A stretch of 64,000 bases of DNA from Tepidisphaeraceae bacterium (lineage in GTDB: Bacteria > Planctomycetota > Phycisphaerae > Tepidisphaerales > Tepidisphaeraceae): positions 496,001-560,000 of the forward strand of contig DASYHQ010000018.1 of NCBI GenBank assembly GCA_035998445.1, given 5' to 3'. Below are positions 44,535 through 52,373 of this stretch, in pieces (position 1 is the stretch's first letter; each line of letters begins with the position of its first letter). Both the position numbers and the translations under genes were made by a program. The notes under the pieces were generated by a model. It worked only from the letters and a program-made list of their open reading frames with translations, had not been told where the DNA came from and did not search any database.

Positions 44535-44664
44535 ACCGCCCATCATACCAATCCAATGCATCGATCGCGACGCGAGAAGCGACGGAACACAACCGAACCC
44601 TGCGGCACGACAGTTGCTTTAGGAACAACATCTACAACTGCCCCTCAGGGGCAAGGAGCAAGTC

Positions 44665-44778
44665 ATGGTTCGCGCAATTTTGCTGATGGGCGTCTGTGCG
44701 TTGTTCGCGGCCGGAACGGTCGGCTGCAAGGGCGGCGTCGAGGTCGACCCGGACATGGTCTCGCACGTCGCGCTGTAA
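44665..44778 (+). CDS. 37-residue lipoprotein-like peptide
   Basis: A short ORF with a strong ribosome-binding site (AAGGAG, 6 bases before the ATG). It translates as MVRAILLMGVCALFAAGTVG, then CKGG and an acidic end. That is a hydrophobic signal followed by a lipobox-like TVGC, so the mature part would be about 17 residues. A GCCCC/GGGGC hairpin lies directly before the ribosome-binding site, and a strong terminator-like hairpin follows at 44811. Entericidin-like small lipoproteins look similar; homology is not claimed. Confidence 0.65.
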   Translation: MVRAILLMGVCALFAAGTVGCKGGVEVDPDMVSHVAL

Positions 44779-44810
44779 CGGCGAACGTGTTCGACTCTAT
44801 CTAATGTTGT

Positions 44811-44887
44811 AAAAAGACCGACGTGTCGTGGCTCCGCAAGCGCAAAGTTGTATCGCGTCTGCGGGTGCTACGGTACGTCGGCTTTTT
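44811..44887. terminator. Long bidirectional terminator-like hairpin
   Basis: AAAAAGACCGACGT pairs with ACGTCGGCTTTTT, and within it TCCGCA pairs with TGCGGG over a 20-base loop. The A run on one side and T run on the other allow it to act in both directions. It lies 33 bases after the small lipoprotein stop. Confidence 0.75.
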
Positions 44888-44897
44888 CTGTTGCGCA

Positions 44898-45112
44898 CTT
44901 GGGGAGAGTTTAGGTGAGAGTGATTTCGGACGGCAGGACCGCCCTTGAATGAGCACGAAAGGTCATAAATGGCGGAGCGAATTTGCCTCTTTTTCTTATT
45001 CGTGATTTTTCGTGCGCATTCGTGGGCGACGCCTTTACGGATAGCCCGCGCTTAGGGGCCGATCTAATCACCCTCACCTGACCTCTCCCGGAGTAACGGG
45101 AGAGGGACCGGA
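44898..45112. repeat. Family D pair, wide spacing
   Basis: The left arm is worn (GGGGAGAGTTTAGGTGAGAG) and the right is a clear CCTCTCCCGGAGTAACGGGA hairpin with AATCACCCTCACC. The 100-bp inside has TTCGTG words (ATTCGTGATTTTTCGTGCGC). It fills the gap before the HAD gene. Confidence 0.6.
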
Positions 45113-45194
45113 GGCGGTCGGTCCGACTGAATGACGCGCCGTCGAACGACGCCCGTTGTATTTCCCGTTGAACGCCGATAGCGTCCGCCGATAT

Positions 45195-45899
45195 ATGCAG
45201 CCGCCGGCGTGGCCCAGTGCGATCCTCTTCGACTTCGACGGCGTTATCGTCAACAGCGAGCCGCTGCACTTCCTTGCGCTCAACGAAGTGCTGTCGCAGC
45301 ATCGCATCGGTCTGTCCGAAGCCCAGTACTACGACGAATTGCTCGGCCTGACGGACCGCGATGCCGTACGTCGCATCTTCGAACTGCATGGCCGCCCCCT
45401 GGAGCCCAAGACGTTTCTGGCCGTGCTGGCGCGCAAGAGCCGCGCGATGATGGACCTGATCGAACAGCGGCGCTTCAGCGCGCTGCGCGGCGCCGAGCCG
45501 TTCATCCGCGGGCTGTGGCGCAACTATCCACTTGCGATCTGTTCGGGCGCGTTGCGCGACGAGATCGACGCCATGCTGCTCGGCGTGTCGCTGCGCGACT
45601 GCTTCGACGTCATCGTGTCGGCCGAGGACGTCACCGTCGGTAAGCCCGACCCTTCCGGTTACCTGCAGGCGATGGACCAGCTCGGCCAACGCCACCATCG
45701 CAAGTTCAAGCCGGCCGACTGCCTGATTGTGGAAGACGCCCCCAGCGTAGTTCGATCGGTGAAGGCCGCGGGTTTCTCCGTGCTGGCCGTCACCACCAGT
45801 TCCCCCGCAGCCAAGCTGGCGGACGCGGATTACGTCGTGCATTCCCTAGAGCCTGCGGTGGTGCTTGAGCAGTTGCCGGGACTGCGGATCACGATGTGA
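45195..45899 (+). CDS. HAD-superfamily hydrolase (beta-phosphoglucomutase-like)
   Basis: 234 residues. Motif I DFDGVIVNSEPLH near 11, motif II in ICSGAL near 116, motif III Lys in GKPDPSGYL near 153, and motif IV VEDAPS near 178 are all present, with a helical cap between motifs I and II. This subfamily includes phosphoglycolate phosphatase, beta-phosphoglucomutase and sugar-phosphate phosphatases; the substrate is open. The ATG at 45195 places motif I at the usual distance; a TTG at 45156 is an alternative. Confidence 0.88.
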   Translation: MQPPAWPSAILFDFDGVIVNSEPLHFLALNEVLSQHRIGLSEAQYYDELLGLTDRDAVRRIFELHGRPLEPKTFLAVLARKSRAMMDLIEQRRFSALRGAEPFIRGLWRNYPLAICSGALRDEIDAMLLGVSLRDCFDVIVSAEDVTVGKPDPSGYLQAMDQLGQRHHRKFKPADCLIVEDAPSVVRSVKAAGFSVLAVTTSSPAAKLADADYVVHSLEPAVVLEQLPGLRITM

Positions 45900-45901
45900 T
45901 G

Positions 45902-46025
45902 GTTCTGGTCCCTCTCCCGGTACTCCGGGAGAGGTTAGGTGAGGGTGCCTTTTGAACTGCCGACGACTTCAGCAGTTCGAAATCACCCTCACCCAGCCTC
46001 TCCCGGGGTACCGGGAGAGGGGCCG
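45902..46025. repeat. Family D pair
   Basis: CCCTCTCCCGGTACTCCGGG ... GAGGGTG on the left; inverted CACCCTC ... CTCTCCCGGGGTACCGGGAG on the right; CAGCAGTTCGAAATCACC near the centre. The pattern is nearly the same as at 9783-9903. It lies between the convergent HAD and GT-C-like genes, where it could serve both 3' ends. Confidence 0.78.
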
Positions 46026-46033
46026 GAGCACGC

Positions 46034-47584
46034 CTAACGAACCGGCGGCAATGATCCCGATGAATCCGGACTCTTGAACGCGCGCCACGTCGCCAGGCCG
46101 GTGCGATGGCCGGTCAACGGCGCGGTGGTCGGCTCGGCGGCTTCACGGGCGATGGCGTCGATGACGGCTTGCAACTCCTCGTCCGGCAACCACCCCGCAG
46201 CCAGAATGTCCGCCTCGGTCGTCACCCGGCCGCGGTCGGCGTTGTGGGTGGCGTACAAGCTGTCGAAGATCAGCCGCGTGCCCGGCGGTGGCGTGGTGAT
46301 GGTCTGCACGTTCAGGTCGCGCACGCGCGTGCCATCGATCGGGCTGACATCCAGGAAGTAGAAGATGCCCGGGTGCGACGCCATGACGAGCGGGTGCGCG
46401 CCCTCTCGGATGGCGGGCTCGTCGAGCCGTGTCGCGACGGCGCGGGCGGTGCGCCAGTTGTCGTCGAGCTTCAACGGCAGCACGGTGTAGACGAACGCGT
46501 TCATGAAGACCGGCACCAGGCACGCCACCCCTGCCCACGTGTAGACGCGGCGCATCTGCAGCCGATCGCTCGCCCACGCCCAACCGCGGGCGGATAGCAC
46601 GCCCCAGAACCCTGCCATCGTCAGCAGGTAGCGCAACTCACCGTTGCTGGCCATCAACCCGCGCCAGTAGAGCAGGCTGTGAACGATTAGGATCGACAGC
46701 GGGATCGCGGCAATCAGCAGGTCGCAGCGATGGCGATGGTCTGCGAAGAAGGCACGCAACCCGTCGCACCCGCGCAACACCACACTTCCGCACAGCACGA
46801 TGCCCGCGACCGTCGCGGGAAACAGCATGGGTGAGACGACGGCCGGCAGCGCCGCGACGAAGTGCAGCAAATAGCCCGGCGCGTACGTGCTGGCGGCGGC
46901 GTAGGGCCAATGGTCGGGCAGCCATCGCCACCACGCCTCCTGCCTTCCGAACAGTTCCCAGCCAACGTGGTTCCACAACACCATGCCCACCGGCAACAAC
47001 AGCACGGTCGCCCACCGTCGATGCAGCAGCAGTGCCGCCAGCGCCATCACCATGAAGCCGAAGCCTTCGGGCCGGCTCAGCGGCATGAAGGCGACGATCA
47101 GCGTCATCACGACGAACCGCCTGGCTTGGTACGCGAGAAACGCCGCCCCCACCAGCAGCGCGAACGGCAGTTCCGTCAGCTCCGAGAACGAATGCGTGAA
47201 GACCATCGGCTGCGCGAGCGTGAAGATCAGCGCCAGCGCCGGCCACCGATACCCCTGCCGTCGCGCGATCCCCATCGCCACGATCGCCACCGCCAGCGCC
47301 AGCACCAGGCTTGCCAGCCGTGTACCCGTGCGACCCATCAGCGCCGCCGGCAACGCGTAGTACGCCGTGCAGATCGGCCGGCCCCACACGTCCACCAACC
47401 GGTACGGCTCGGCCAATGCGAACCGCGAGTACAAGTAATGCAGGCACGCATCCGCCTCCAGGAAGGCTTCGGATGCGAAACCGGTCGCGATCGACAAGGC
47501 CGCGAAGAGCGCAATCGCTATGACGACGGGCAATCGGTCGATCACAGACGAAGTTGGCGGCGGCAGCAGGGAAGCGTCGGGCAT
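46034..47584 (-). CDS. Multi-pass membrane protein, GT-C glycosyltransferase-like
   Basis: 516 residues with 9-11 membrane segments. After the first helix comes an acidic site in EAFLEADACLHYLYSRF near 41, where GT-C glycosyltransferases carry their catalytic acid, and LSRPEGFGFM follows in a later loop near 170. The last 130 residues are a soluble domain with FYFLDVSPIDGTRVRD. It fits the GT-C fold that uses lipid-linked sugars at the outer face of the inner membrane. Specific function unknown. The family call is moderate. Confidence 0.65.
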   Translation of the reverse strand: MPDASLLPPPTSSVIDRLPVVIAIALFAALSIATGFASEAFLEADACLHYLYSRFALAEPYRLVDVWGRPICTAYYALPAALMGRTGTRLASLVLALAVAIVAMGIARRQGYRWPALALIFTLAQPMVFTHSFSELTELPFALLVGAAFLAYQARRFVVMTLIVAFMPLSRPEGFGFMVMALAALLLHRRWATVLLLPVGMVLWNHVGWELFGRQEAWWRWLPDHWPYAAASTYAPGYLLHFVAALPAVVSPMLFPATVAGIVLCGSVVLRGCDGLRAFFADHRHRCDLLIAAIPLSILIVHSLLYWRGLMASNGELRYLLTMAGFWGVLSARGWAWASDRLQMRRVYTWAGVACLVPVFMNAFVYTVLPLKLDDNWRTARAVATRLDEPAIREGAHPLVMASHPGIFYFLDVSPIDGTRVRDLNVQTITTPPPGTRLIFDSLYATHNADRGRVTTEADILAAGWLPDEELQAVIDAIAREAAEPTTAPLTGHRTGLATWRAFKSPDSSGSLPPVR

Positions 47585-47741
47585 TGGGCGGGATTATGGT
47601 TGGTTGAGATGAAAAGGAAACGGAGGGGCAGCGGAAATCCCGGGCTTCGGCGTTGAACAGAACCCAAGCCTCACGAATACGAGGGGAGATCTTTCGGAGT
47701 ACCTCAGAGTGTGTCAAAGAGCACACTCGCGTCCGCCTTTC

Positions 47742-47883
47742 ACGTGGCATGGGCGTCTCGCCCATGCGTGTGGACTGGAATAGGAAATGCCATTTGCGGG
47801 CGACTGCGCTGACCAAGCCGCAGGCTCTAAATCGAGTCTTCAGGCCTCACGACACGCATGGGCGAGACGCCCATGCCACGGTC
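47742..47883. repeat. Family A REPIN-like pair, copy 7
   Basis: Both units are intact: CATGGGCGTCTCGCCCATG and CATGGGCGAGACGCCCATG. The spacer CATTTGCGGGCGACTGCGCT matches copy 10 closely. Outer flanks read CAGAGTGTGTCAAAGAGCAC on the left and, inverted, GGCACTCTTCTTCAATACCC on the right. Confidence 0.92.
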
Positions 47884-47965
47884 GGAGTGGACGCGGCACT
47901 CTTCTTCAATACCCTCTCAGGATGACGAACCGCGCGACACGCTCGCCAAGCAACTAAACAGGTGC

Positions 47966-48061
47966 TTCGCTTCTCCGTGTCTGCCTCTGTGCTCTCTGTG
48001 TCCTCTGTGGTTCAACTTCTTCTTCGCCTCCCCTTCGCGGCTTCGCGCCTTCGCGTCTCCT
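47966..48061. repeat. Family G array (CTCTGTG / TTCGCG words)
   Basis: CTCCGTGTCTGCCTCTGTGC, TGTCCTCTGTGGTTCAAC, then CTTCTTCGCC and CTTCGCG words, ending at the rex stop. It closely matches 25910-26005, and appears inverted at 51040-51132. The same word order in three unlinked gaps points to copying, not chance. Confidence 0.75.
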
Positions 48062-48718
48062 CTACCCCTCCCCACTCCCCGGCGACACGTTCGCCTGGAA
48101 CGACAGCTGCTCCAACTGCACCGCCAAATCCACCGCGTTCAGCGCCACGGTCGGCGGGACGGTGATCGTGGCCGGGGCGAAGTTCAGGATGCCGTGGATG
48201 CCGGATTCGACCAGTTGGTCCGCCACGTCCTGCGCCACGTCGCCCGGCACGGCCAATATCGCCAGCCGGATGTTTAACCGCCCCACCGTCTCCCGCAGTT
48301 CAGATAGTGGCTGAATGATCAGATCGTCGTGCGTCTTCCCCACCTTGGCCGCATCTGCGTCGAAGATGGCGACGAGCCTAAAACCCTTGTTGTTGAACCC
48401 CCGGTACGACGCCAGCGCCCGGCCGAGGTTGCCGAAGCCCACCAGCATCACGTTCCAGGTCTTGTCCGTCCCCAGGATGTGCTTCACCTGCACGATGAGG
48501 TCGTCCACCCGATAACCAATGCCGGGATGCCCGAACTGCCCGAAGTAGGCCAGATCTTTTCGGACCTGGGCATCGGTCAGGCCCAAACTTTCCCCGAGTT
48601 GCTTGCTGGAGATGGTGCGCCGGTCCTTGCGCCCGAAGGCCTCCAGTTGGCGCAGGTACAGACTAAGCCGGCGGATGGCGGGGTTCGGGATTCCTTCCGG
48701 CGATCGGGGCGACTCCAT
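48062..48718 (-). CDS. rex: Redox-sensing transcriptional repressor Rex
   Basis: 218 residues, the usual Rex size. An N-terminal winged helix (about 10-80: AIRRLSLYLRQLEAF, TISSKQLGESLGLTDAQVRK, YFGQFGHPGIGY) precedes an NAD(H)-binding Rossmann domain (VGFGNLGRALASY near 95). Rex represses anaerobic and respiratory genes when NAD exceeds NADH. The ATG at 48718 matches the family start; the longer frame is rejected. It is divergent from the 21-bp palindrome array at 48861, about 140 bp from its start. No known Rex target gene is next to it. Confidence 0.93.
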   Translation of the reverse strand: MESPRSPEGIPNPAIRRLSLYLRQLEAFGRKDRRTISSKQLGESLGLTDAQVRKDLAYFGQFGHPGIGYRVDDLIVQVKHILGTDKTWNVMLVGFGNLGRALASYRGFNNKGFRLVAIFDADAAKVGKTHDDLIIQPLSELRETVGRLNIRLAILAVPGDVAQDVADQLVESGIHGILNFAPATITVPPTVALNAVDLAVQLEQLSFQANVSPGSGEG

Positions 48719-48860
48719 GCAGCTCCTATATATAGTGGCGGTCGGTCCGATTATTTCCGCATTACCCGTCCGGAACAAGGCGCACGCCACGACACTTTTA
48801 CGCGGCGAGCCCTGCGCACGGAAGGCTTTTAACGCGAGATCAGTCAAGAAACGTGCCTCT

Positions 48861-49154
48861 ATGAGCACTGCGGAAGCTTCTGCGCATCGTTTGGAAGCTT
48901 CTGCACGCCGTTTGGACGCGTCCGCGCGGGGTTTGGACGCGTCCGCGCGAGGTTTGGACGCGTCCGCGCGCAGTTCGGACGCGTCCGCAGGCCGTTTCGA
49001 AGCTTCGGCGCACCCCGCGGAAGCTTCCGCCCGCCGTGCCGAACCTCTGGCGGCACCCGCCGAAGCTCTGGCAGCCCGCGCCGAAGGTTATTCAGATCGT
49101 GGGGAAGCGCCCTCAGGCCGTGAGGATATTGCTGCCGATCTCAGAGGGTGTTAA
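48861..49154 (+). CDS. ORF of degenerate heptads (xxLDASA), uncertain protein
   Basis: 97 codons from the ATG at 48861 that divide into about 13 seven-residue units: STAEASA, HRLEASA, RRLDASA, RGLDASA (twice), RSSDASA, GRFEASA, HPAEASA, RRAEPLA and weaker ones to the end. No signal peptide or membrane segment. As a protein it would be an Ala/Arg-rich helix with acidic residues at fixed positions. There is no clear Shine-Dalgarno. The DNA under it is an array of 21-bp units with 8-bp palindromes, so the reading frame may be a by-product of a DNA-level array. Coding status is open. Confidence 0.4.
   Translation: MSTAEASAHRLEASARRLDASARGLDASARGLDASARSSDASAGRFEASAHPAEASARRAEPLAAPAEALAARAEGYSDRGEAPSGREDIAADLRGC
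48873..49027. repeat. Eight 8-bp palindromes at exact 21-bp pitch
   Basis: GAAGCTTC at 48873, 48894, 48999 and 49020, and GACGCGTC at 48915, 48936, 48957 and 48978, each start 21 bp after the last. The linkers are GC-rich and similar (TGCGCATCGTTTG, CGCGCGAGGTTTG). The two palindrome forms differ at two mirror positions at once, so symmetry is kept. 21 bp is two helical turns, so all sites face one side of the helix. It lies upstream of rex on the divergent side. Confidence 0.95.
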
Positions 49155-49410
49155 AGAACGACGCCGAGCTCGGTTTTCACCGTAGCATGGGCGGCTCGCC
49201 CATGGCGTCGGTACGCCGACGCGTCGGATGGTCCGCCATCCGAATCAGCCATCGCGCCAGCGAAGGAACGGCCTGAACTCTCTCAAGAGCGGATCGCTTG
49301 CGCTCGTTACTTCGGGCCGAGTACGGCCCGACACCGCGGGGTACCGCGGCTCCACGGGCGGGCCGCCCGTGCCACGTGGAGCGAACACGAGCAGGTTCTT
49401 TAACACCCTC
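49144..49410. repeat. Nested inverted repeat related to family A, copy 12
   Basis: The outer arms AGAGGGTGTTAAAGAAC (49144) and GTTCTTTAACACCCTCT (about 49393) are a 17-bp perfect inverted pair. Inside lie CATGGGCGGCTCGCCCATG near 49186 and CACGGGCGGGCCGCCCGTG near 49354. Between them, CGGATGGTCCGCCATCCG is another palindrome. The rest of the gap to 49679 shows no gene. Confidence 0.75.
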
Positions 49411-49679
49411 TCACGAATGCCTCCTCAGTCGCCGCCGCCGGGGGAAGCGATCGCGCGCAAACGTGCGGGGGCGACCGCCCCAAGCGGTCGGCGCGATGTC
49501 GTGCAGCTATCGGACCTTAGCGAACATAAACCCCGTCGGTGGGCCGAGGAAATCTTGACACCCTGCGCCCCCACGGTTACGGTGCCGAATGACACTTAGA
49601 TAGCGGCGGACAATAGTCGGTAGGGCCGGCTGCACGAGGCTGGCGGCAACGCATCCATCACACCCCGGAGATACGCCTG

Positions 49680-50822
49680 ATGAAAGCGCGCCTGGTAGCA
49701 TTGGTTCTGACGGGCGCGATGACATCGGCTTCAATTACGCTGGCGCAACCCGCGCCCGCCCCCGGTGGCGCCGCCGCCGCCGCTGCGGTGTCGATTCCCC
49801 GCGCTGCCCGCGGCGCCGAGTCCGCCGCCGGGGTGTCGCAACACAATGCCGCCATCAACGCGTTCATCGCCGCCAACGTGAAGGCGTTGATGGGCGACGA
49901 CGCCAAGGCCCGGTCCGATGCGCGCGACGCGATTATCGCCGAGGCCCCCACCAATGGCGCGACTCCGATCTACCTGCGCACGTACGCCGGCGCGCTCGAA
50001 GCCGCGCTGCTGCCAACCCTGGCCAACGCATCACCCGTGGCGAAGCTGAACCTGGCGATCACCGTCGCCCGCGTCGCCGAGCGCGCCAACAACACGCAAC
50101 TGGCGGGCATCACGCGGCAGCTATTGAAGGACCCATCCGACGCGATCGTGCTTTGGGGCATGAAGGCCGCCCAGTCGATCGTGCCGGTGCTGGCCGCCAC
50201 GCCGCTGGACACGAACCTGCCGTTGATCGGCGAGGTGGTGGCGTCGGCCAAGGCGCACAACACGTCGTACATCATCGATGAAGCCTACATGGCGGTGAAC
50301 CTGTCGAAGAGCGGCAACACGACGAAGGCGATGGTCACTGCCGTCCTGCCGCACATGCAGGACCTGTTGGCGCACCGCGTCGGGCTGTACGCCAACGGCG
50401 TGCCCCCCCTGCCCGCTGCCGAGAACCGCGCAACGGCGTTCCTCGTCCATAGTAGCGTTTGGTCGCAGATGGATGAGGCCCAGAAGCTGACGGCGCTGCA
50501 GACCATGGTCGACCTGCTGAATGCTGCGTCGCGGCAGTACGCTGCCCAGCAGCAGGCGCGTGGCGAGCTGTCGCCATTGCTCAAGCTGACCGGTAGCGCG
50601 TTTCAGGTGGTGGCGTCGAACGTCGGGAACGAACCCATGCGCCGCGCGGCCCAAGCGGTATCGAGCATCAACCCGTCCAACGCGCCAACGCAGGTGAACG
50701 CCGCCGTCTCCGAACTGCTTACCGCTACCACCGCCGTCCCCGCCTTCAACAAGCTGAAGATCAGCGGCAGCGCCAACGCCGCCACCCAGCCCGCCGCGAC
50801 GGCGCTGAGCGGGAACGAGTAA
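49680..50822 (+). CDS. Secreted protein of unknown function
   Basis: 380 residues. A signal peptide (about 1-22, MKARLVALVLTGAMTSASIT) is followed by a Pro/Ala-rich mature N-terminus and then an all-helical-looking body. The C-terminus is Ala/Ser/Thr-rich. GGAGA lies 8 bases before the ATG. No catalytic motif or cysteine pair is visible, and no family is recognised. It is a single gene bounded by repeat-rich gaps on both sides. Confidence 0.75.
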   Translation: MKARLVALVLTGAMTSASITLAQPAPAPGGAAAAAAVSIPRAARGAESAAGVSQHNAAINAFIAANVKALMGDDAKARSDARDAIIAEAPTNGATPIYLRTYAGALEAALLPTLANASPVAKLNLAITVARVAERANNTQLAGITRQLLKDPSDAIVLWGMKAAQSIVPVLAATPLDTNLPLIGEVVASAKAHNTSYIIDEAYMAVNLSKSGNTTKAMVTAVLPHMQDLLAHRVGLYANGVPPLPAAENRATAFLVHSSVWSQMDEAQKLTALQTMVDLLNAASRQYAAQQQARGELSPLLKLTGSAFQVVASNVGNEPMRRAAQAVSSINPSNAPTQVNAAVSELLTATTAVPAFNKLKISGSANAATQPAATALSGNE

Positions 50823-50860
50823 GCTACGCGGGCTCACCAATCGCGCAGGGTTGGCCTTCT

Positions 50861-51180
50861 CTTCTGTAGGACAGGCATTCCTGCCTGTCTCTCCCCCGTC
50901 TGCATCTCTCCCCGTATTTCTTCTTCTGTCTTCTGTGGCACAGGCATTCTTGCCAGTGTCTCTTCGTCTTTGCCTTCTCGGGCGGGGCGGGACATTCTTG
51001 TCTGCCACGCGGCGCTAGCCACGATCGACTAGCGGAAGAGACGCGAAGGCGCGAAGGGGAACGCGAAGAAGAGGTTGAACCACAGAGGACACCGAGAGCA
51101 CAGAGGCAGGCGCAGAGCAGAAATTCTCCGGCTTGACTGAGATTTGGTGCTTGGTTGCTTGTTTGGCATTGGGGCTTGGG
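50861..51180. repeat. Family B half element plus inverted families G and F
   Basis: A single family B arm (50861-51012: TCTTCTGTAGGACAGGCATT, CACAGGCATTCTTGCCAGTG, GGGACATTCTTGTCTG) has no matching right arm. It is followed by inverted family G (51040-51132, CACAGAGGACACCGAGAGCA) and family F words (51135-51180, TTTGGTGCTTGG). It fills the gap before argC. Confidence 0.8.
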
Positions 51181-51298
51181 ATTTCGCTCTCACGAGTTCC
51201 AAGGACCCACCCCCACACCGCGGTTGCTTTCCCACGCGTACCCCCGATAATTCGCCCTTCCCCCGCGGGCCGCACTGCGGGGACTGGAGAGCACACGC

Positions 51299-52264
51299 AT
51301 GATCCGAGTCGGCATTGTTGGCGTCAGTGGGTACGGCGGCGGCGAGGTGCTGCGTCTGGCGCTGACGCACCCGCAGTTCGAGGTCGTCTACGTCGCCGGC
51401 GAGGGCAGCGCGGGCTCGCGGCTAGTCGAGAAGTTTCCCGGCATCGGCAAACTCGGCGACCTGGTGATTCAGAAGTGGGACCCCGCCGCCCTACCACCGC
51501 TGAACGTGCTGTTCGCGTCGCTGCCATCGGGTGAAAGCTCCGCGGCGTTGGCGGCGGTGCCGGCGGGCGTGAAGATCGTCGACATTGGCGGCGACCATCG
51601 CTTCCTGGACGGCTGGACCTACGGCCTGGCCGACGTGTGGCCCGACCAGATCCGCAACGCCACCCGCGTCGCCAACCCCGGTTGCTATCCCGCGGCGTCG
51701 CTGGCGGCGCTGTCGCCGTTGGTCGCAAATGGGCTCATCGACCCCGCGAGCATCATCATCGACGCCAAGACCGGTGTGAGCGGCGCCGGCCGGGGTGGTG
51801 GCAGCACGTTCGGTTACGCCGAGGTGAACGAGGACGTCTCCCCGTACGGCCTGCTGAAGCACGTGCACGTGCCCGAGATGACCAAGGCCCTTACGCAGAT
51901 CGGCAACGCCGCCGCGACGCTCGTCTTCACGCCCCACCTGCTCCCCATGACGCGCGGCATCCTGGCCACCTGCTACGGGCGCGGCACCGCGACCACCGAG
52001 CAGTGCCTCGACGCGGCCCGCAAGTTCTACGAGGGCCGGCCCTTCGTGCGGGTGATCGACCGGGCGCCGCACTCGAAGTGGGCGACGGGCTCGAACCTGG
52101 CCTACGTTTCGTACGCCGCCGATCCGGCGCGCAACATCGTCATTGCGATGGCGGCGATCGACAACCTCGGTAAGGGCGCCGCGGGTCAGGCCGTGCAGAA
52201 CGCCAACCTGATGATGGGGTTGCCCGAGACGGCTGGCCTTGAGAGCGCGCCGTTGTGGCCATAG
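51299..52264 (+). CDS. argC: N-acetyl-gamma-glutamyl-phosphate reductase
   Basis: 321 residues (type 1 members are about 310-350). Third step of arginine synthesis. The NADP motif is GIVGVSGYGGGEVLRL near 5, the catalytic cysteine is in NPGCYPAA near 125, and the C-terminal DNLGKGAAGQAVQNANLMMG near 285 is the family signature. GGAGAG lies about 10 bases before the ATG at 51299. No other arg gene is adjacent; argJ is 13 kb upstream. Confidence 0.95.
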   Translation: MIRVGIVGVSGYGGGEVLRLALTHPQFEVVYVAGEGSAGSRLVEKFPGIGKLGDLVIQKWDPAALPPLNVLFASLPSGESSAALAAVPAGVKIVDIGGDHRFLDGWTYGLADVWPDQIRNATRVANPGCYPAASLAALSPLVANGLIDPASIIIDAKTGVSGAGRGGGSTFGYAEVNEDVSPYGLLKHVHVPEMTKALTQIGNAAATLVFTPHLLPMTRGILATCYGRGTATTEQCLDAARKFYEGRPFVRVIDRAPHSKWATGSNLAYVSYAADPARNIVIAMAAIDNLGKGAAGQAVQNANLMMGLPETAGLESAPLWP

Positions 52265-52373
52265 GGATTGTTGAGCAGGTTGGAAGAGCAACTGGCCTCT
52301 GAAGTGGCCAGTCCGGCGATGGAATAGTGCGTCGCTAGCCGTTCATGAAGTTGAACACGTGTGGAGCAACGGA

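Noticed and set aside
48873-49027. CRISPR array
   Set aside because: 21-bp contiguous units without unique spacers and no cas gene.
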